A stretch of 9,426 nucleotides of DNA from JBFIHZ01 sp041601535 (GTDB lineage: Bacteria; Pseudomonadota; Gammaproteobacteria; Xanthomonadales; SZUA-36). Positions 5,879 to 9,426 of this stretch are shown piece after piece. Position numbers and translations under genes: made by a program. Every line of letters begins with the position of its first letter. Position 1 is the first letter of the stretch. The notes below the pieces were generated by a model. That model worked only from the letters and a program-made list of their open reading frames with translations, was not told the origin of the DNA and searched no databases. The DNA is taken from contig JBFIHZ010000137.1 in the NCBI GenBank assembly GCA_041601535.1, forward strand, positions 1 through 9,426, written 5' to 3'.

Positions 5879-7216
5879 TCAGTAGGCGTTGCGGTGCATC
5901 ATCACCAGCGGCGTCAGCAACAGGATTTTAAGGTCCAGCCACAGCGACCAGTTCTGGATATACCACAGGTCGTGTTCAATGCGCAGCGCCATCTTTTCCG
6001 GCGTATCCGTCTGCCCGCGCAAGCCGTTGACCTGGGCCCAGCCGGTGATACCGGGCTTGACCTTGTGGCGCAGCATGTAGCGCGGGATACGCGACTTGTA
6101 CAGGTGGTTATGCTCGATGGCATGCGGCCGCGGCCCCACCAGTGACATATCGCCCTTCAGCACGTTGAACAATTGCGGCAGCTCATCCAGGCTGGTACGG
6201 CGCAAAAACCGCCCCACCGCGGTCACGCGCTGATCATCCGCCGCGGCCTGGGTGACCTGCCCGTCCTGTTCGCGATGCAGCTTCATGCTGCGAAACTTGA
6301 GGATCTGGATGCTTTCGCCACCCACCCCGTGGCGCGCCTGCCGGAACAGCACCGGCCCGGGACCGCTGAGCTTGATCAACAGCGCGATCAGCAGCAGCAA
6401 AGGCGACAGCAATACGGTCAGCAACAGCGCGGTGACCCAGTCAAACAGTGCCTTCAGGCGTTTTTCGGTGCCGGTCATCGGCGTGCCGGCCAGGCTGATC
6501 ACCGGCAAGCCGCCCCACTCGCTGATGCCTTGGTTCAGCAGGCGGTACTGGTGCAGGTCGGGAATGACGTTGACGTCCACCACGCTTTCGCGCAGCGCAT
6601 CCAGCGCGCTGTCCAGCAAGGATTTGTCCTCCCACGGCGCGGCAATCCAGACTTCCTGGATTTTGTGCTGGGCCACGTAATCGGCCAGTTCGCTTACCGG
6701 GCGCACCGCCCGCCCGGACCAGGCGGTGCCGAAACAGGCCACCAGGTTCATGCTGGTGGCCGGGTCATCGCGCAAACGGCTTTCCACGCGGGCGGCCGCG
6801 TCCCCTGCCCCGACCAGCACCACGCTGCGCGAATGCTGATCCTGGCGCCGTTCGCGCACGGCGGCTGCATGGGTGATCAACAGCACCACCACCAGCCCGG
6901 CGGCGGTAATCAGCACCCACAAGCCAAACCAGATACGGGAAAAGGTATCGGTCACCTTGAGCATGGCGGCAATACTGATCAGCACCAGCACCACGATGGC
7001 CCAGCCCGCCACCAGCCGCCGCAACTTGCGCATCACCGCCCATTCAAATTCACGGCGGAACGCACCGGTGGCCGGCAGCACCACCGAAGACGTGAGCAGG
7101 GTGACCAGCAGCGCGATCAGGTAGGGCTGCGGCAGGGCGGAATGACCAAACCGCAGCCAGAAGGCGGCCAGGAAGCTGCCCAGGATAACCAGCAAGGCAT
7201 TGGCCTGCCGGGTCAC
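5879..7216 (-). CDS. Polyprenyl-phosphate hexose-1-phosphate transferase (WcaJ/WbaP type)
   Basis: This inner-membrane enzyme moves a sugar-1-phosphate from a UDP-sugar to undecaprenyl phosphate, the first step of capsule, exopolysaccharide or O-antigen assembly. The 445-residue product has four N-terminal hydrophobic segments (about 5-23, 31-50, 70-87, 96-117). A CoA-binding-like Rossmann stretch follows (VVLVGAGDAAARV, 132-144). A re-entrant hydrophobic segment (about 258-284) then leads to the catalytic domain: KFRSM (307-311), TSLDELPQ with D344 and E345, GDMSLVGPRP (355-364), and PGITGWAQVNGLRGQTDTP (388-406). This fits the WcaJ-like glucose-1-phosphate transferases best, but galactose transfer (WbaP) cannot be excluded by eye. 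The start is GTG, chosen because GAGGT lies 7 bases upstream and an in-frame stop lies just 14 codons above. It is downstream of, and probably co-transcribed with, the epimerase gene. Confidence 0.92.
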   Translation of the reverse strand: MTRQANALLVILGSFLAAFWLRFGHSALPQPYLIALLVTLLTSSVVLPATGAFRREFEWAVMRKLRRLVAGWAIVVLVLISIAAMLKVTDTFSRIWFGLWVLITAAGLVVVLLITHAAAVRERRQDQHSRSVVLVGAGDAAARVESRLRDDPATSMNLVACFGTAWSGRAVRPVSELADYVAQHKIQEVWIAAPWEDKSLLDSALDALRESVVDVNVIPDLHQYRLLNQGISEWGGLPVISLAGTPMTGTEKRLKALFDWVTALLLTVLLSPLLLLIALLIKLSGPGPVLFRQARHGVGGESIQILKFRSMKLHREQDGQVTQAAADDQRVTAVGRFLRRTSLDELPQLFNVLKGDMSLVGPRPHAIEHNHLYKSRIPRYMLRHKVKPGITGWAQVNGLRGQTDTPEKMALRIEHDLWYIQNWSLWLDLKILLLTPLVMMHRNAY

Positions 7217-7223
7217 GCGCCAG

Positions 7224-7228
7224 ACCTC
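7224..7228 (-). promoter_or_regulatory. Ribosome binding site deciding a GTG start
   Basis: On the minus strand GAGGT lies 7 bases before GTG 7216. There is no in-frame ATG between the upstream stop (7258-7256) and this GTG, so the site fixes an unusual start codon. The roughly 93-bp gap to the preceding gene shows no clear terminator or promoter. Confidence 0.7.
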
Positions 7229-7309
7229 ATGATGTGCTTCTCCCCTGCCCGTGCATCAGCTGCATACCCCGCGCTTGGCTCCGCATAAAAGAATAGTGCC
7301 CCCGTGATT

Positions 7310-8326
7310 CTATAGCCCCTTCTCCAGCCAGTCAGCCAGTGCGCGCTGCAACGGCCAGTGAAACGGGTAACCCATGCGGTTCAACGCGGTGGGCCGGATG
7401 TCATTGGCACGCAGCAACTTACGCAAACGCTGCGGATGAAAACGCGCGCCTGACGGAAACAGCCCGGCCAGCGGGCCCATCAGCGCGGTGGCCCAGTCCA
7501 GCGCCCGGCCGGGCACCACCAGTGGTGCGTTCGGCAACTCGCGGATGCGCCCCAGGGTGCGCCCATAGGCATTGAAACTGAGCGATTCATGCGACACCCC
7601 GTTGATCAGTTGCACCTCGTTGGCAGCCAGCGCTTGCTGCCGCAGCCAGTGCACCACATCCACCAGTTCCTGGATGTAAATGCCCGCCTTGACCTGATCC
7701 GGCTGAATGCGGATGGGGCGCTGGCGCTTGAGCATCTCGCGCACCAGCCGGGTGACGTTGCCGTCCTCACCGCTGCCGAACACCACCCCGGGGCGGATAA
7801 TGGCCAGCCGCCCGCCGCTGCGCTGCGCCCAGTCGCGCTGCACCTGCTCGGCCTGAAGTTTGGACTGGCCATACGGCGTGCGTGGCTGCGGTGTGGTGTC
7901 TTCATCCACGCCCTGGTCGTGCAGGCCGTAAACCGAAATGCTGCTGGTAAACAGCAGTTCGCGGCAGCCTACCTCGTCCGCCAGCGTGCAGATGTTTTCC
8001 GCACCGGCCACATTGGTGGCGAAATACTCCGCCGCGCGGTGCCCCGGCTCACGGTGAATGGCCGCCAGGTTGACCATCACCTTGAAGGGCGCGGCATGCT
8101 GCCGCAGGCTGGCCAGATCGCGCACATCACACTGGTGCAGTTCCAGCCGCGGTGTGCCCAGGTATTGCTGCAACGGCGCCTTCCAGCTGATGGCGCCCGG
8201 CGCCTGCAGGTCGAGCAGATGCACACCATCCTGCGGAAAACGCTGCAGGATGGACAGCGCCAGGTGCTGGCCGATAAACCCGGCACCGCCGTACAGCGCC
8301 CATGGTTGACTGTGCTCCGTGCTCAT
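7310..8326 (-). CDS. NAD-dependent epimerase/dehydratase (extended SDR)
   Basis: The 338-residue cytoplasmic enzyme has an N-terminal Rossmann fold with G13-x2-G16-x2-G19 (YGGAGFIGQHLA). It also has an acidic strand end (DLQAP, about 39-43), the CDVRD motif (66-70) that contacts the adenine in this family, NLAAIH (86-91), and the catalytic S128/S129 with Y152-x3-K156 (PYGQSKLQAEQ). Such enzymes epimerise or reduce nucleotide-linked hexoses. It most resembles the 4-epimerase or 4-keto-reductase members found next to sugar-phosphate transferases; the exact substrate cannot be read from the sequence. The frame stays open upstream to 8518, but family homology begins at about the ATG at 8326, which I chose. 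The nearest SD-like AAGGGG lies 13 bases before it, which is far. Its partner downstream is the WcaJ/WbaP-type gene; glf is divergent. Confidence 0.88.
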   Translation of the reverse strand: MSTEHSQPWALYGGAGFIGQHLALSILQRFPQDGVHLLDLQAPGAISWKAPLQQYLGTPRLELHQCDVRDLASLRQHAAPFKVMVNLAAIHREPGHRAAEYFATNVAGAENICTLADEVGCRELLFTSSISVYGLHDQGVDEDTTPQPRTPYGQSKLQAEQVQRDWAQRSGGRLAIIRPGVVFGSGEDGNVTRLVREMLKRQRPIRIQPDQVKAGIYIQELVDVVHWLRQQALAANEVQLINGVSHESLSFNAYGRTLGRIRELPNAPLVVPGRALDWATALMGPLAGLFPSGARFHPQRLRKLLRANDIRPTALNRMGYPFHWPLQRALADWLEKGL

Positions 8327-8359
8327 AAACTGGTCTGAACCCCTTCTTGCCTGTAGTGC

Positions 8360-8373
8360 GTTTCCGCGGAAAC
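8360..8373. promoter_or_regulatory. Perfect 14-bp palindrome upstream of the epimerase gene
   Basis: GTTTCCGCGGAAAC reads identically on both strands with no loop. It lies 33 bases before the epimerase start, inside the 176-bp gap between the divergent epimerase and glf genes. A loopless palindrome suits a dimeric DNA-binding protein better than an RNA hairpin. A chance match of this length is not rare in 9 kb, so the operator role is only a possibility. Confidence 0.35.
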
Positions 8374-8452
8374 CCGGCCGCGCTGATGGTGTGCCCGGCG
8401 ACATTGAGTTGCCAGGATCCGGCGCCCGCACCGGCCACGTCACCAGCCCGAA

Positions 8453-8464
8453 TATTGTACGATA
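8453..8464. promoter_or_regulatory. Candidate overlapping -10 elements of divergent promoters
   Basis: TATTGTACGATA is a near-palindrome (10 of 12 positions symmetric). Rightward it offers TACGAT (8458-8463, 4 of 6 consensus bases) 39 bases before the glf ATG. Leftward it offers TACAAT (8459-8454, 5 of 6). It is the only AT-rich patch in the divergent gap. Convincing -35 hexamers are missing on both sides. Confidence 0.3.
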
Positions 8465-8502
8465 GTAGCCCATCTTCAGGCCGTGTGTGGCGGTGGACAA
8501 TA

Positions 8503-9426
8503 ATGAAAACAATCGCAATAGCCGGAGCCGGGTTTTCAGGGGCCGTGGTCGCCCGCGAACTGGCCGAGGCCGGGTACCGCGTTGAGGTGTTTGACAGCCG
8601 CCCGCACGTGGCCGGTAACTGCCACACCCAGCGCGATGCCGAAACCGGCGTGATGGTGCACCAGTACGGTCCGCACATCTTCCACACCGACAACGAGCGC
8701 GTGTGGGACTACCTGAACCGCTACACCCGCTTTATGCCCTACACCAACCGGGTCAAAACCACCGCGCAAGGCCGGGTGTACACGCTGCCGATCAACCTGC
8801 TGACCATCAACCAGTTCTTCGGCAAAACCTTCTCGCCCAGCGAAGCCCGCGCCTTTATCGAACAGCAAGCCGACCTGAGCATTGAAGAGCCGCAGAATTT
8901 CGAGGAACAGGCGCTGCGCTTTGTCGGCCGGGACCTGTACGAGGCCTTCTTCAAAGGCTATACCCTGAAACAATGGGGCTGCTCGCCCACCCAGTTGCCG
9001 GCCAGCATCCTGAAACGCCTGCCGGTGCGCTTCAACTACGACGACAACTACTTTTTCCACAAACACCAGGGCATGCCGGAGCACGGCTATACCGCCATCG
9101 TGGAGCAGATACTGCAGCACGAGAACATCAGCGTGCAGTTAAGCACCACGTTCAAACGGGAACAGGTAGGCAGTTACGACCACGTGTTTTTCACCGGCCC
9201 GCTGGATGCCTGGTTTGATTACGAACTGGGGCGGCTGGGCTACCGCACGCTGGATTTTGAAGTGATCCGCGCCGAGGGCGATTACCAGGGCTGCGCGGTG
9301 ATGAACTATGGCGATGAAGACGTGCCTTATACCCGCATCAGCGAACACAAGTATTTCTCGCCGTGGGAGCAACACGACAAGACCATCTGCTTCCGCGAGT
9401 TCAGCCGCGCCTGTGAGGCCGAAGAC
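8503..9426 (+). CDS. glf: UDP-galactopyranose mutase, 3' end outside the window
   Basis: This FAD-dependent enzyme interconverts UDP-galactopyranose and UDP-galactofuranose, supplying Galf for surface glycans. 308 codons are visible without a stop, against a usual length of about 370-400, so the gene runs off the right edge. The FAD-binding GAGFSG lies at 8-13 with an acidic D31 strand end. YGPHIFHT (55-62) is the conserved histidine-containing flavin loop. YTLKQWG (153-159) carries the substrate-stacking tryptophan W158. Next come LPVRFNYDDNYF (173-184), MPEHGYTAIVE (191-201) and VMNYGDEDVPYTRISEHK (266-283), whose R278 is the expected diphosphate-binding arginine. GGTGG, 6 bases before the ATG, is a modest ribosome binding site. 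It is divergent from the epimerase and WcaJ/WbaP-type genes. Confidence 0.96.
   Translation, partial: MKTIAIAGAGFSGAVVARELAEAGYRVEVFDSRPHVAGNCHTQRDAETGVMVHQYGPHIFHTDNERVWDYLNRYTRFMPYTNRVKTTAQGRVYTLPINLLTINQFFGKTFSPSEARAFIEQQADLSIEEPQNFEEQALRFVGRDLYEAFFKGYTLKQWGCSPTQLPASILKRLPVRFNYDDNYFFHKHQGMPEHGYTAIVEQILQHENISVQLSTTFKREQVGSYDHVFFTGPLDAWFDYELGRLGYRTLDFEVIRAEGDYQGCAVMNYGDEDVPYTRISEHKYFSPWEQHDKTICFREFSRACEAED

Noticed and set aside
6173..7288. 371-codon plus-strand open frame opposite the WcaJ/WbaP-type gene
   Set aside because: The His/Gln-rich composition is typical of the reverse complement of a Leu/Ala-rich membrane protein; there is no domain.
7589..8338. 249-codon plus-strand open frame opposite the epimerase
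   Set aside because: It is a shadow frame; the minus strand has complete SDR motifs.
8330..8340. Shared TGGTCTGAACC word upstream of the epimerase (8330) and the DUF4404-type gene (1501)
   Set aside because: Eleven-base matches are expected by chance several times in a window of this size, and the flanks do not align.
8327..8518. 64-residue N-terminal extension of the epimerase
   Set aside because: The Rossmann GxxGxxG motif is already near the N-terminus from the ATG at 8326; the extension covers the divergent promoter region and looks non-coding.
8536..9120. 194-codon minus-strand open frame opposite glf
   Set aside because: The plus strand encodes all UDP-galactopyranose mutase motifs; this frame has none of its own.

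Overview
The window is GC-rich, densely coded chromosomal DNA of a proteobacterium. The rimO and rsmC genes, a DUF4404-type gene and short GGGGTCAGAGT-type intergenic repeats point to a gammaproteobacterium, but I cannot name a genus. There are no tRNA or rRNA genes, no CRISPR array and no intact mobile element.

Left part (1-2522): the 3' part of a two-PDZ-domain protein gene, cut by the window edge, runs rightward. It converges on a small leftward DUF4404-type gene. The roughly 195 bp between them hold a perfect hairpin and two near-identical 21-bp repeats. The DUF4404-type gene is divergent from a cation diffusion facilitator (CDF) transporter gene that has a recognisable sigma70-like promoter.

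Middle part (2600-5874): rimO (30S protein S12 methylthiotransferase) and rsmC (16S rRNA G1207 methyltransferase) lie head to tail with touching or overlapping ends, so two 30S-modifying enzymes are probably co-expressed. A small exported protein of unknown function follows, with its own good ribosome binding site. Its 3' region holds two short inverted repeats and then a strong Rho-independent terminator.

Right part (5879-9426): the edge of a surface-polysaccharide locus. A WcaJ/WbaP-type polyprenyl-phosphate sugar-phosphate transferase and an extended-SDR sugar-nucleotide epimerase/reductase run leftward. Divergent from them is glf (UDP-galactopyranose mutase), which is open at the right edge. 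Together they suggest a lipid-linked glycan started by a hexose-1-phosphate transfer and containing galactofuranose, with the rest of the locus outside the window.

I found no clear new defence or mobile system. The points most worth a second look are the CDF transporter's altered transmembrane-5 metal site, the 30S-modification gene pair, the structured 3' region after the small exported protein, the intergenic repeat pair, and the palindromes in the divergent glycan-gene promoter region.
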